Source: Synergistaceae bacterium (GTDB lineage Bacteria; Synergistota; Synergistia; Synergistales; Aminobacteriaceae). From it: a stretch of DNA of 48,720 nt. Below are positions 15,961-24,625 of this stretch, piece after piece (positions within the stretch are counted from its first letter, which is position 1; every line of letters starts with the position of its first letter). Location: NCBI GenBank assembly GCA_017445405.1, contig JAFSUD010000091.1:1-48720 (forward strand), given 5' to 3'. The translations under genes were made by a program, and so were the position numbers. Below the pieces are notes generated by a model that saw only the letters and a list, made by a program, of their open reading frames with translations, did not search any database and was not told where the DNA came from.

Positions 15961-16366
15961 CGCTCAAAGCCAGATCGCGCATAATATACTTCAAGGCCGG
16001 AGACCCGAGCACTTCTGCATTAGGAGCACCGGCCAATATCCACCTCGCAAGCTCTTCAAGATGCGGCACTTCTGCAGTAAGTATCATGCTCTGTTGTCTG
16101 TGTGCTCTGCGAAAAAATGTCGCTATATTTCATTCATGCTTTCTGCCGGCGTTACAGCTCGTCAATGACGCTCAAAGCCAGATCGCGCACAATGTACTTC
16201 AAGGCCGGAGGCTCTAACACCTCTGCATTCGGAGCACCGGCCAATATCCACCTCGCAAGCTCTTCAAGATGCGGCACTTCTGCAGTGAGAATCACGCTCT
16301 GTTGTCTGTGTGCTCTGCGACCGAATACCGCTATACTTCATTCATGCTTTCTGCTGGCGTTACAGC
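15951..16366 (-). repeat. Two extra 208-bp copies of the WYL-regulator 3' end (repeat locus E)
   Basis: The string TCATCAATGA (or TCGTCAATGA) recurs at 15951, 16159 and 16367, exactly 208 bases apart; the third is the end of the intact WYL gene. Each unit copies the last ~215 bases of the gene. Homology is high over the part coding for the C-terminal ~45 residues and poorer further in, where the frame breaks. The unit nearest the ThrE gene supplies that gene's stop codon. This fills the 400-bp space between the convergent genes; nothing else is seen there. Confidence 0.92.
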
Positions 16367-17364
16367 TCATCAATGACGCTCAAAGCCAGATCACGCACAA
16401 TATACTTCAAGGCCGGAGGCTCTAACACCTCTGCATTCGGAGCACCGGCCAATATCCACCTCGCAAGCTCCTCAAGATGCGGCACTTCTGCAGTGAGAAT
16501 TACGCTCCCGTCAGGCTGCCACTCCGTCGTCTGCGTCGGATGCCACTTCACCGCACTCATGCTTTCCGCGAGCCGTCCCGTGAGTCTGAGCCGGACTCGG
16601 TGTCTCTCTGTGCCGGGCGAAACGTACCATGCACTAGCTGTATATTCTTCAGTGAAGCCTCCTTCTTCAGGCATAACGTACTCTGCATCAGAATACACGG
16701 CTCTCTTGATGCGGCTTATTCTGTGGGTGCTTAAGGCTTGGTGCTTGTGGTTGAATGAGATCATGTACCACGCATTCCCCCGAAAGTAGAAATCATACGG
16801 CGATAACGTCCAGACTCTCGCGTCCTTGCCGGGTGATGAGTACGTTATGCGTACAGCCTTGCGGTCATTCTTGGCCTGAGTGAGCAGACTGAACACTTCG
16901 GGCTTCACAGGCTCTACGGGAATCGCAGCTAGTGTAGCTTCTGCGAGAGAGTGCCCGTGCCCGGCCAAGTCTGCAGGAATGTAGGCGGTGAGCTTCTGCC
17001 AGAGAGACTCCGAATCGTCCTCCAGGTGAGGGAGAAAGTGTGCAGCAATCTTCAGCCCCGCACTTAACGCCTCAATCTCGCTCTCAGTTACCGTGATGTT
17101 CACCAGCAATGAGCCTTCATGTTTCAGCACATACGCTTTGTCGTGATAGTCATACTCAATTTCTGCACCCGTCTCTTCCTTCAGGAAGTGCAGATCATTC
17201 TGCAATGTCCTGTTCTGGCGGTAACCTTCTTTGTCTGATGCAAGCGTGTATTCTCCTGCCTCCTCAAGCTCATTCCGAGACACCTTACGCTTTGACTGCA
17301 GAAGCGCAATCACCTTCATCAACCTCTTGTAGCGCACCGAACTCATACCTTTTGACACAATCAT
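16360..17364 (-). CDS. WYL-domain transcriptional regulator
   Basis: About 334 residues from the ATG at 17364 (RBS AGGAG at -4 to -8 and a natural start MIVSKGMSSVRYKRLMKVIALLQ); a longer frame to 17454 is unlikely. The N-terminal part looks like a winged-helix DNA-binding domain with a DeoR-like pattern (LEEAGEYTLASDKEGYRQNRTLQNDL). A WYL domain follows (RKAVRITYSSPG, WTLSPYDFYFRGNAWYMISFNH, RISRIKRA), then the WCX tail (RVRLRLTGRLAE...LARWILAGAPNAEVLEPPAL). Such proteins sense nucleotides or nucleic acid and control stress or defence genes. Its target is unknown; it is divergent from the ankyrin genes. Confidence 0.85.
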   Translation of the reverse strand: MIVSKGMSSVRYKRLMKVIALLQSKRKVSRNELEEAGEYTLASDKEGYRQNRTLQNDLHFLKEETGAEIEYDYHDKAYVLKHEGSLLVNITVTESEIEALSAGLKIAAHFLPHLEDDSESLWQKLTAYIPADLAGHGHSLAEATLAAIPVEPVKPEVFSLLTQAKNDRKAVRITYSSPGKDARVWTLSPYDFYFRGNAWYMISFNHKHQALSTHRISRIKRAVYSDAEYVMPEEGGFTEEYTASAWYVSPGTERHRVRLRLTGRLAESMSAVKWHPTQTTEWQPDGSVILTAEVPHLEELARWILAGAPNAEVLEPPALKYIVRDLALSVIDEL

Positions 17365-17457
17365 CACTCTCCTGCATGAGTTATACCACACCGTAAATGA
17401 GTGTGGCAGGGTGATATTATTGTTTACATCAAACGACACGGAGGCATTCACCAAAAG

Positions 17458-19143
17458 ATGAACAGGTTATCACTGATTACGAGGCTGGCTGAACTTGCAG
17501 GCGTAAAAATGTGGCAGAAGTTACCTGAAGAGTTCTTCTTCACAACGCTCACTCCCCCGGAGACTGACGAAATCGTGTTGTCTCTCGTGAAGGCCGGAGC
17601 ACTAAGCCCCAGCACCAGAGACCCCGACGGCAGCAATCTTCTTCACATCACCGTGCAGAAAGTCTACGAGTACCCTGAACGTGCAGGCTACTACATCAAC
17701 TTTGTGCGCGAACTCGTCAAGGCCGGTGCACATGTCGACTCGAGGTCTCCATCAGGCGATACTCCGCTCTGCCTCGCACTCTCGAACCGCAAGCCCTCCT
17801 GCGAACTCGTGAGGACTCTCCTCGAACTCGGGGCATACGTCAACCGCGTAACAGCCGGGAAATTCACAGCCCTTCAGATTGCGGTGATGACTTCATGTCC
17901 GGAAGCAGTGAGGTTACTTGTCGATGCCGGAGCAAATGTGAATCTGCATGAGTATTCCAGCAGCCCCCTGACGCTCGCCCTTGACAACAACAACAGCAAG
18001 ACTCCTGAAATCGCAAAGATACTTGTTGATGCCGGTGCTGACTCTAGAGATATTCTCCTGCAGCTCATGAACTCGCAAAGTCCGAACATGGAGCTTGTGA
18101 ATCTGTTCCTCGCCTCCGGGACTGATGCAGGCTATGTACTCTGCAGGCTCAGACTCAACAGGCGACTCCCGGCAGAGCAGCTCATCTCCCGCACGGAGCT
18201 TCTCCTCGATGCCGGAGCGGACATCAACAGCACATGCGCACGCAGCGACCAAAGATACATCACGAACTCGCAGACTATTCTTCATAGAGCCGTGTACGAT
18301 ATGTATTTCAAGTGTCCTCCCGAGTACATTCAGATGCTAATTTCCAGAGGCGCAAGCGTGAACGTTCAGGACAGGGAAGGCTACACACCATTGATGAGTG
18401 CATGTGTCAGGGAGAGAGGCATAAACATAATCACACTTCTTCTTGACGCGGGGGCAGAACTTGACGTGCAGACCAAAAACGGAGAGACAGCGTTATACTT
18501 TGCGGCCGGTAAAGATGACCTTGACGTGATGAAGCTGCTGCTTGAACGCGGAGCTAATCCCAACATCACGGACAAAGAAGGCAACACTCCCCTGATGAAG
18601 GCGATAATCTCTCACACGGAAGCAGAGTTTGCAGAGGCACTCCTTGATGCAGGAGCAGACCCCAACATCGTAAACGCTGAAGGTGATACGGCTCTGACTC
18701 TTGCGCTTGCGAGGCGTGCGGACAGCTTAAGAATTGCTTTGTCGCTTGTTACTGCAGGAGCAGACCCGGGATTTGTCCGTGTCAAGGGCACAGGTAAACG
18801 CGAGAAGGGATTTGACGGCGAGACAGCGTTAATGATTCTTGCGAGGCACTGCTATAAATGGGACACGGCAGTAATAGCTATTATATGCATGATGAAGTAC
18901 AACCCTGAGACTAAGGAGATGGACGATCTCGACAGTGTGCCTGCTTTTGTGAACGCGCAGGACTCTAACGGAGATACGGCTCTCATAAAGGCAGTAAGGG
19001 ACAACCGCTCCAGAGGCTGGTGGAAAAAAGACCTGATAGATACACTTTTGCTGTGCGGGTGCGACAAGGACATTGTGAACAAAGAAGGCAAGAAGGCCGT
19101 AGATTACGCAAAGACTCAGGACATAATCAAACTTTTACAGTAA
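17458..19143 (+). CDS. Ankyrin-repeat protein 1
   Basis: About 561 residues from the ATG at 17458 (GGAGG about 13 bases upstream); a GUG at 17401 would add 19 unlikely residues. It has no signal peptide. Many ankyrin repeats of ~33 residues cover it, for example SGDTPLCLALSNRKPSCELVRTLLELGAYVN and EGNTPLMKAIISHTEAEFAEALLDAGADPN. Several middle repeats have long inserts or lack the TPL signature. It is predicted to be cytoplasmic and to bind protein. Its operon partner is the larger ankyrin protein downstream. Function is unknown. Confidence 0.85.
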   Translation: MNRLSLITRLAELAGVKMWQKLPEEFFFTTLTPPETDEIVLSLVKAGALSPSTRDPDGSNLLHITVQKVYEYPERAGYYINFVRELVKAGAHVDSRSPSGDTPLCLALSNRKPSCELVRTLLELGAYVNRVTAGKFTALQIAVMTSCPEAVRLLVDAGANVNLHEYSSSPLTLALDNNNSKTPEIAKILVDAGADSRDILLQLMNSQSPNMELVNLFLASGTDAGYVLCRLRLNRRLPAEQLISRTELLLDAGADINSTCARSDQRYITNSQTILHRAVYDMYFKCPPEYIQMLISRGASVNVQDREGYTPLMSACVRERGINIITLLLDAGAELDVQTKNGETALYFAAGKDDLDVMKLLLERGANPNITDKEGNTPLMKAIISHTEAEFAEALLDAGADPNIVNAEGDTALTLALARRADSLRIALSLVTAGADPGFVRVKGTGKREKGFDGETALMILARHCYKWDTAVIAIICMMKYNPETKEMDDLDSVPAFVNAQDSNGDTALIKAVRDNRSRGWWKKDLIDTLLLCGCDKDIVNKEGKKAVDYAKTQDIIKLLQ

Positions 19144-19155
19144 GGAGAGAGACAG

Positions 19156-19260
19156 ATGGGAAACATATCAAGCAGCATGGTAGTTATGGCAATCAAGAAA
19201 CTTGATGTACGGAGATTGAGAATGCTTCTCGGCTCGAATGAGAGCTTGGATTTGAGGACG
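19156..19260 (+). CDS. 34-residue ORF, possible detached N-terminus of ankyrin protein 2
   Basis: An ATG at 19156 with TAAGGAGAG before it opens a short frame (MGNISSSMVVMAIKKLDVRRL..., ending NESLDLRT) whose TGA overlaps the GUG of the next gene as GTGA. Its content looks like the helix of an ankyrin unit. It may be a real leader ORF coupled to the next gene, or the true N-terminus lost by a one-base frameshift. It has the best RBS in the interval. Confidence 0.5.
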
Positions 19261-22200
19261 TGAAGAAATTCCGCGAACGACTCGCACTCGGCGGCTGCAT
19301 CCTCCGCCTCCTTGCAGAACACGGATTCTTCATCGAGGGCATCGGCCAGAACTACGGAGATTACTCGCTCGCAGGACTCGACACCGTCTATTCTCCAGAC
19401 AAAGACTCGCGGCATCCTTCGGAGTATCCTGCAGGTGCACTCTGGACGGCAGCCTCTCCCGAAGCACTAAGGCTCATGCTCAAAGAAGGAGGGGACGTGA
19501 ACCTCAAGGACAGCGCAGGACGCACCGCACTCTTCAAGATAGCTGCAAATCCTGAGGAATACTTCCGGCCCGGAGAAATGGTGAGACTCCTCATTGAGAA
19601 CGGCGCACAGATTGATTCGGACTCCGAAGATAACGATCCGCTTGTTTATGCGTTATTGGCTCTCTATAATCAGAACAAAGCGGCTTCTGTTATTCTGGAA
19701 CTTGTCAGGCGCGGCGCAAAACTTGATGATGATGATGTGAGGAGATACGCAGAAACAGAAAACACATGGGATTTTTTCAGGAAGGCATTTGTTGAGGAGA
19801 TGATAGCCCTCATGCACGGAGAGTCCACGCTCACAGCCTCCGAACTCGACATGATAACTGCTGCGTACGCCGGGGACTCGTCTGCACTCAGCGAGGCTCT
19901 CTCACGCACTCCCAACGTCAACGTACAGACTCCGGATCTGGGAATCACTCCCCTCATGTTAGCGGTGAGGAGCGACAATGTAGATTCCGCACAGCTTCTC
20001 CTGAAGGCCGGTGCAGATCCGAACGTGAAGGACTCGCGGGGCAGGACGGCAATGTTCGAGGCAGTACCGTTTAAGGACAATGGGGCGGGGATGCTCGGAA
20101 TGCTTGCCAATTGCGGAGCGGACTTGACGGTTACCGATAATGACGGAACGAGTCCCTACACGCGAATCTTTGAACACAATTTGCAGTGGGACTACATAAA
20201 GATTGCGGATATATTCATCACTAACGGTGTCGATGTTGATACTCCTGACGATGAGGGCATGACTCCATTGATGAAGTGCGCGGCTTCACGAGAGAACAAG
20301 TTCGCGGCTATAGACATGATGCACATGCTGCTTGACAACGGCGCAAACGTTGACGCAAGGGACAATGACGGCATGACACCGTTAATGCACGCTGTGTACA
20401 GCCATACAGAGGAATTTTTGAGGCTGCTCATCAATGAGGGAGCTGATGCATCGCTCACAGATAATCAGGGACGCACGGCACTCGGAATATTTCTCGGCTT
20501 GGAGTGTATTAACCTCAGAAACGATGCATTGAAAAGAGAGTTTGCTGTTCTGCTCAAAGCTGGCGTGTACCTGAATGCTCGTGAGACAAAGCGGAGGGAG
20601 CATCTGACTGAAGCAGAAATGTTTATCCGTGCGATTCAGGATTACGACGTTGAAGGTGTAGAGAGACTCGCTGAGGGAGGCTGTCCTGTTGCTCCTGAAA
20701 ATATAGGCTTCCAGTTTGTGCGCAATTATGTTCCAGAACCGGAGGCTGAGGAGTTCAGGGATAAGCTCTGCAGGGGAGCGAAGATACTTCAGATTCTTCA
20801 CGGGTATGATGAGAATGTGCCTGTGCGTGATTCTGAGGGCTTAGAGTTCAGCTACGTATATGCTGCCTATTCTGAGGGCTTGGATGATGATTACTTGGAG
20901 AGTATTCAGCTTCCTGATGATTACAGGCTTAACTGTATGCACAATTATGCTACACCTATGGCGATGGAGGAAAGGGTAGAGAAGATTAACGAGGCATTCA
21001 AGGGATTTGAAGACGCTGTAGAGGAGCTGAAGAATGCGCTTGAACGGTATCTATTTCCCCACGGGCATATCACTGAAAATTTGGAGGACATGTCCGACGA
21101 GAGACTCGCCCAGTTATCGGCCATGTTCTCGCCTGATGATTTCGTTACGCGTGATGACGATGAAGAACTCCGCAGAGAAATCCGGGAGAGCTTTACTCCT
21201 GAAGACTTCGTTACGCGTGATGATGACTCAGATTCTAGCGACGACGACGGCGACTCGGACGGCCTCCGCAAAAAGATCCGCGAGAGCTTTACTCCTGAAG
21301 ACTTCGTTACGCGTGATGATGCTTCAGACTCTAGCGACGATGACGGCGACTCGGACGGCCTCCGCAGAGAGATACGCGAGAGCTTCACTCCTGAAGACTT
21401 CGTTACGCGTGATGATGATGACGACTCCGACTCGGACTCCGACTCTGACGATGACTCCGATTCAGACGACTACGACGAGTTCACTCTTCACCAGCTCGCC
21501 CGGTACTCATCACGTTACTACCGCACCGCTGAGATTATCCGTTCTTTCTGCAAACTTGACCCTGACGTGAACATGAAGTGCTATGACGGCAACACTCCCC
21601 TAAAGATTGCGTTCGGGCAGGAGTCAGCACAATGCGTTAATGCACTTCTTGAGGCCGGAGCAGACATCGACAGCATCAAAGATCAGTTGAACTCCAACGT
21701 ATACAGGGATCCGCTCCTGTTCAGAAGGACTATAAGTTTCAGAAGCGGGTACGTCAGAAATACTCTGCTAATCGAGGTCGTCCGCACATTCATCTACGGA
21801 ACAGGCCGTGAGAACAACAATCTTATTGCTGCCTCGTTCGACGGAGACGCAATAGCTATCCGTTCAGCCCTCACCGCAGGAGCAAACGTCAGCGTCAGAA
21901 CCCGCAGGAACTTCACGCCCCTGATGCTCGCTGCAGTCTCAGGCAATGCGGAATCTGTGAGGGCACTTCTTGAGGCCGGAGCTGATGTTCACGAGTGCGA
22001 TAACTTAGGGAATGACGCGTTATCTCTTGCGGCATCGACTCGTGCGGTCAGCATGAAGGGGTTGTGTGAGGTGATGAGGCTGCTCGTCGAGTCAGGGGCT
22101 GACATTGAGCACAGAAACGATTTCGGGATGACTCCACTCATGCACGCAGGAAGCCCTGAAGCTGTGAGGACTCTTCGCGCACTCGGAGCAGACATCAACG

Positions 22201-22316
22201 CAGAGACGGAGGAAGGACTCTCTGCAATCACTATAGCTGCTGACAAAATGCATTGCAGGGTAGTAGAGGCACTGCTTCGTGAAGGAGCAGACTACACAAA
22301 ACTTAAGGAGGAATAA
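19260..22316 (+). CDS. Large ankyrin-repeat protein 2 with acidic Ser/Asp repeat region
   Basis: The 1018-residue protein starts at GUG 19260 with only a weak RBS, probably coupled to the 34-codon ORF upstream. Ankyrin repeats fill ~residues 60-430 (for example LGITPLMLAVRSDNVDSAQLLLKAGADPNVKD). A helical and linker region follows. At ~625-735 there are in-frame repeats of the unit containing RESFTPEDFVTRDD followed by Ser/Asp runs. More ankyrin repeats follow to the end. There is no signal peptide or TM segment. Likely a large cytoplasmic scaffold. Its end overlaps the RBS of the peptidase gene, so the genes from 17458 to 23032 probably form one operon. Confidence 0.85.
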   Translation: MKKFRERLALGGCILRLLAEHGFFIEGIGQNYGDYSLAGLDTVYSPDKDSRHPSEYPAGALWTAASPEALRLMLKEGGDVNLKDSAGRTALFKIAANPEEYFRPGEMVRLLIENGAQIDSDSEDNDPLVYALLALYNQNKAASVILELVRRGAKLDDDDVRRYAETENTWDFFRKAFVEEMIALMHGESTLTASELDMITAAYAGDSSALSEALSRTPNVNVQTPDLGITPLMLAVRSDNVDSAQLLLKAGADPNVKDSRGRTAMFEAVPFKDNGAGMLGMLANCGADLTVTDNDGTSPYTRIFEHNLQWDYIKIADIFITNGVDVDTPDDEGMTPLMKCAASRENKFAAIDMMHMLLDNGANVDARDNDGMTPLMHAVYSHTEEFLRLLINEGADASLTDNQGRTALGIFLGLECINLRNDALKREFAVLLKAGVYLNARETKRREHLTEAEMFIRAIQDYDVEGVERLAEGGCPVAPENIGFQFVRNYVPEPEAEEFRDKLCRGAKILQILHGYDENVPVRDSEGLEFSYVYAAYSEGLDDDYLESIQLPDDYRLNCMHNYATPMAMEERVEKINEAFKGFEDAVEELKNALERYLFPHGHITENLEDMSDERLAQLSAMFSPDDFVTRDDDEELRREIRESFTPEDFVTRDDDSDSSDDDGDSDGLRKKIRESFTPEDFVTRDDASDSSDDDGDSDGLRREIRESFTPEDFVTRDDDDDSDSDSDSDDDSDSDDYDEFTLHQLARYSSRYYRTAEIIRSFCKLDPDVNMKCYDGNTPLKIAFGQESAQCVNALLEAGADIDSIKDQLNSNVYRDPLLFRRTISFRSGYVRNTLLIEVVRTFIYGTGRENNNLIAASFDGDAIAIRSALTAGANVSVRTRRNFTPLMLAAVSGNAESVRALLEAGADVHECDNLGNDALSLAASTRAVSMKGLCEVMRLLVESGADIEHRNDFGMTPLMHAGSPEAVRTLRALGADINAETEEGLSAITIAADKMHCRVVEALLREGADYTKLKEE
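21138..21480 (+). repeat. In-frame tandem repeats, 96-bp period, coding for an acidic linker
   Basis: The segment coding for DFVTRDD recurs at 21138, 21204, 21300 and 21396. The last two spacings are exactly 96 bp (32 codons) and the first is 66 bp, all multiples of three. Units differ by a few substitutions. The array ends in a run of alternating Asp and Ser codons. The repeat is strongly negatively charged and probably disordered. Confidence 0.92.
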
Positions 22317-22318
22317 TT

Positions 22319-23032
22319 ATGACAGACGACCAGAAAATATTAGAGGAGTTCCTGAGCCTGAACATGTCAAACGCTTACGAGGTGTTCGATAAGTTTATGA
22401 CGCTGCCAAAAGCAAGGAGTTACGAGCATGTCGGCTACAACTACTGCGTCTACGTTCCCGGCACAAGGAAGGACAGAGTGTTATTGACTGCCCACGCTGA
22501 TACAGTGTTCGGAATCAGAGGGCCTCACCGCATGAAGTTCGAGGACGGCATATACAGAAGCCTCGAGCCTGATGAAGGTATCGGAGCAGATGACCGTGCA
22601 GGGTGCGCAATTCTCTGGCAGCTCAAAGATTCGGGGCACTCGCTGCTAATCACGAACGATGAGGAGATCGGCTGTGAGGGAGTAAGAACTATCCGGGACT
22701 TCAACCCGGCCCTCTATGACGAGCTTAACGCACACAGCTACATTCTGGAGTTCGACAGGAGGCACGCGAAAGACTACAAGGTCTACGATATTCCTGTGAG
22801 CGAGGAGTTCAAGAGGTACATTGAGGAAAACACCGGCTTCACTGAGGCAGACAAACGCTCATCAACAGACATAAAATATTTATGCGGCTATGTATGCGGT
22901 GCGAATTTGAGCGTCGGCTACTACTATGAGCACACAATAGAAGAATATTTAGTGCTTGATGAATGGCAGAACACGTTAGATATTGCGCGTAAGATGCTCT
23001 CCAAACCTCAGCCTCGCTTTCTCCTGTCATAG
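22319..23032 (+). CDS. M20-like zinc peptidase (short form)
   Basis: The 237-residue protein has the metal-site motifs of di-zinc aminoacylase/aminopeptidase families: LLTAHADTVFG (His and Asp), IGADDRAGCAILW (bridging Asp), LITNDEEIGCEG (catalytic and ligand Glu), an Asp in EFDRRHAKD, and a late His in YYYEHTIEEYLVL. The usual lid/dimerisation domain is missing, so it is shorter than typical M20 proteins. There is no signal peptide, so it is cytoplasmic. RBS AGGAGG lies within the end of the ankyrin gene. It probably hydrolyses peptides; the link with ankyrin proteins is unexplained. Confidence 0.75.
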   Translation: MTDDQKILEEFLSLNMSNAYEVFDKFMTLPKARSYEHVGYNYCVYVPGTRKDRVLLTAHADTVFGIRGPHRMKFEDGIYRSLEPDEGIGADDRAGCAILWQLKDSGHSLLITNDEEIGCEGVRTIRDFNPALYDELNAHSYILEFDRRHAKDYKVYDIPVSEEFKRYIEENTGFTEADKRSSTDIKYLCGYVCGANLSVGYYYEHTIEEYLVLDEWQNTLDIARKMLSKPQPRFLLS

Positions 23033-23040
23033 CGCACAAC

Positions 23041-23073
23041 AAAACCCGCTCGATAATCCGGGCGGGCTTTTCT
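23041..23073. terminator. Bidirectional terminator between the convergent peptidase and malQ genes
   Basis: A GC-rich hairpin (CCCGC-CG / CG-GCGGG) with a five-base loop is followed by CTTTTCTTCT on the plus strand and by GTTTTG on the minus strand. Confidence 0.8.
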
Positions 23074-23083
23074 TCTCTGCACA

Positions 23084-24601
23084 CTACTCTTCAGGCTTTG
23101 CTCTGCCGTAAAGCGTACATGCTGCCCTGATTCTGTCAGCTAATCCGTCAGCAATAGCATCACTCTTCATTCTCCATGCCCAATTTCCTGAAGCAGTCGA
23201 CGGCACATTAATTCTCGCGTCTGCATTGAGGCGCAAATAGTCCTGCATGGGGATTATTGCGGTGTCAGCTACGGAACTCACCGCCAGCCTCGTAACTTCT
23301 GACGTGAAGATATACCCGTCCATCACATCACGGCCAATGTAGGATGAGAAGTTCTTGACCTCTTCGCCTGTCGCGTCATTCTCGAACCAGCCCCGCGAAG
23401 TGTTGTTGTCATGAGTCCCGGTGTAGACGACGCTGTTACGCGTATGGTTGTGCGGAGCGTAAGGGTTATCTGCAGGGTTGCCCCACGCAAAATGCAGCAC
23501 GAGCATTCCCGGCAAAGAGTACTCGCGCCTCACAGCTTCAACATCAGGAGTAATGATTCCCAAGTTCTCAGCCCAGAAAGGCATCTCGGGGAAATTCTCC
23601 TTTAGTGCAGCAAAGAACTTCTTGTAAGGAACATCTACCCACTCGCCGTTTTTCGCGGTCTCCTCACCGTTAGGCACTGCCCAATAAGCTACAAGCCCCC
23701 TGAAATGATCAATGCGTACCTTGTCGAACATGGAGAGCAAATTTTTGAGCCTGCGGATCCACCAGTCAAAGCCCTGTTTCTCGTGAGCCTCCCACTTGTA
23801 GCACGGATTGCCCCAGAGCTGGCCTGTTGCGCTGAAGTAGTCGGGCGGGACTCCTGCAACTGTTACGGGGCTGAGTTCGTCGTCGAGGTCGAAGAGTCCG
23901 GGATTCTGCCACACGTCCGCGCAGTCCATCGTAACGTACAGGGGCATATCTCCCACAAGCTCAACATCAAGCGCATTAAGCTCCTCACGCAGATTCTTGA
24001 CCTGCCGGAAAAATACATACTGGTAGAACTCCTGCAACGCTATTTCTTCTGCGTACTCTGCCTTGAACTCAGCAAGTGCCTTAGCATCTCGGTGCTTGAG
24101 GTCGTCGGGCCAGTCATACCACGCACTGCCGCCTTGAGAGTGCTTGATGACGCTGAACAGTGCGAAGTCCTCGAGCCACTCCGTAGACTTCACGAACTCC
24201 CGCAGTTCTTTCGCGCACTTCTTTGCACTGTGCTTATAGGCCGCCTTGAGTATCTCCGTCTTGAACGCTCTCGCCGACTCGTAATCCACACGTTCAGGCT
24301 TGGCCGAGAAATCATACTTGGCCGCAAACTTCTTCAGTTCCTCAGGAGTGAGCAGGCCGTCCTCAACAAGTAGCTCAGGACTCACAAGCAGATAATTTCC
24401 CGCAAATGCACTCGTCGGACTGTAGGGAGAGTTCCCGCAGCCTGAGTCTATAGTTGTCATCGGCAAGACCTGCCACATTTTCTGCCCTGCGTCATGAAGA
24501 AACTTTGCGAACTTCAACGCTTCAGGCCCGAAATCTCCTATGCCGTATTGTGAAGGAAGTGATGTAACCGGCAGTAATATTCCTGCTCCTCGTTTTGACA
24601 T
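23084..24601 (-). CDS. malQ: 4-alpha-glucanotransferase (amylomaltase, GH77)
   Basis: About 505 residues from the ATG at 24601 (GGGGAGG nine bases upstream); a UUG start at 24622 would overlap the RBS. It opens with RGAGILLPVTSLPSQYGIGDFG, typical of MalQ. Catalytic residues are in VRIDHFRGL (nucleophile Asp), FWAENLGIITPDVEAVR (acid/base Glu) and YTGTHDNNTSRGW (third Asp). The cytoplasmic enzyme moves alpha-1,4-glucan segments between acceptors and takes part in maltodextrin or glycogen use. No other glycogen genes are near. Length is normal. Confidence 0.95.
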   Translation of the reverse strand: MSKRGAGILLPVTSLPSQYGIGDFGPEALKFAKFLHDAGQKMWQVLPMTTIDSGCGNSPYSPTSAFAGNYLLVSPELLVEDGLLTPEELKKFAAKYDFSAKPERVDYESARAFKTEILKAAYKHSAKKCAKELREFVKSTEWLEDFALFSVIKHSQGGSAWYDWPDDLKHRDAKALAEFKAEYAEEIALQEFYQYVFFRQVKNLREELNALDVELVGDMPLYVTMDCADVWQNPGLFDLDDELSPVTVAGVPPDYFSATGQLWGNPCYKWEAHEKQGFDWWIRRLKNLLSMFDKVRIDHFRGLVAYWAVPNGEETAKNGEWVDVPYKKFFAALKENFPEMPFWAENLGIITPDVEAVRREYSLPGMLVLHFAWGNPADNPYAPHNHTRNSVVYTGTHDNNTSRGWFENDATGEEVKNFSSYIGRDVMDGYIFTSEVTRLAVSSVADTAIIPMQDYLRLNADARINVPSTASGNWAWRMKSDAIADGLADRIRAACTLYGRAKPEE

Positions 24602-24625
24602 GATTGCTAATGTCCTCCCCAAAAT

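Noticed and set aside
15902..16789. Plus-strand ORFs in the WYL repeat region
   Set aside because: They are antisense to the WYL gene end and its copies, with low-quality composition and no RBS.
21034..21570. Plus-strand ORF rich in Thr/Ser/Ala
   Set aside because: It is the shadow of the ankyrin gene's Asp/Ser repeats in another frame.
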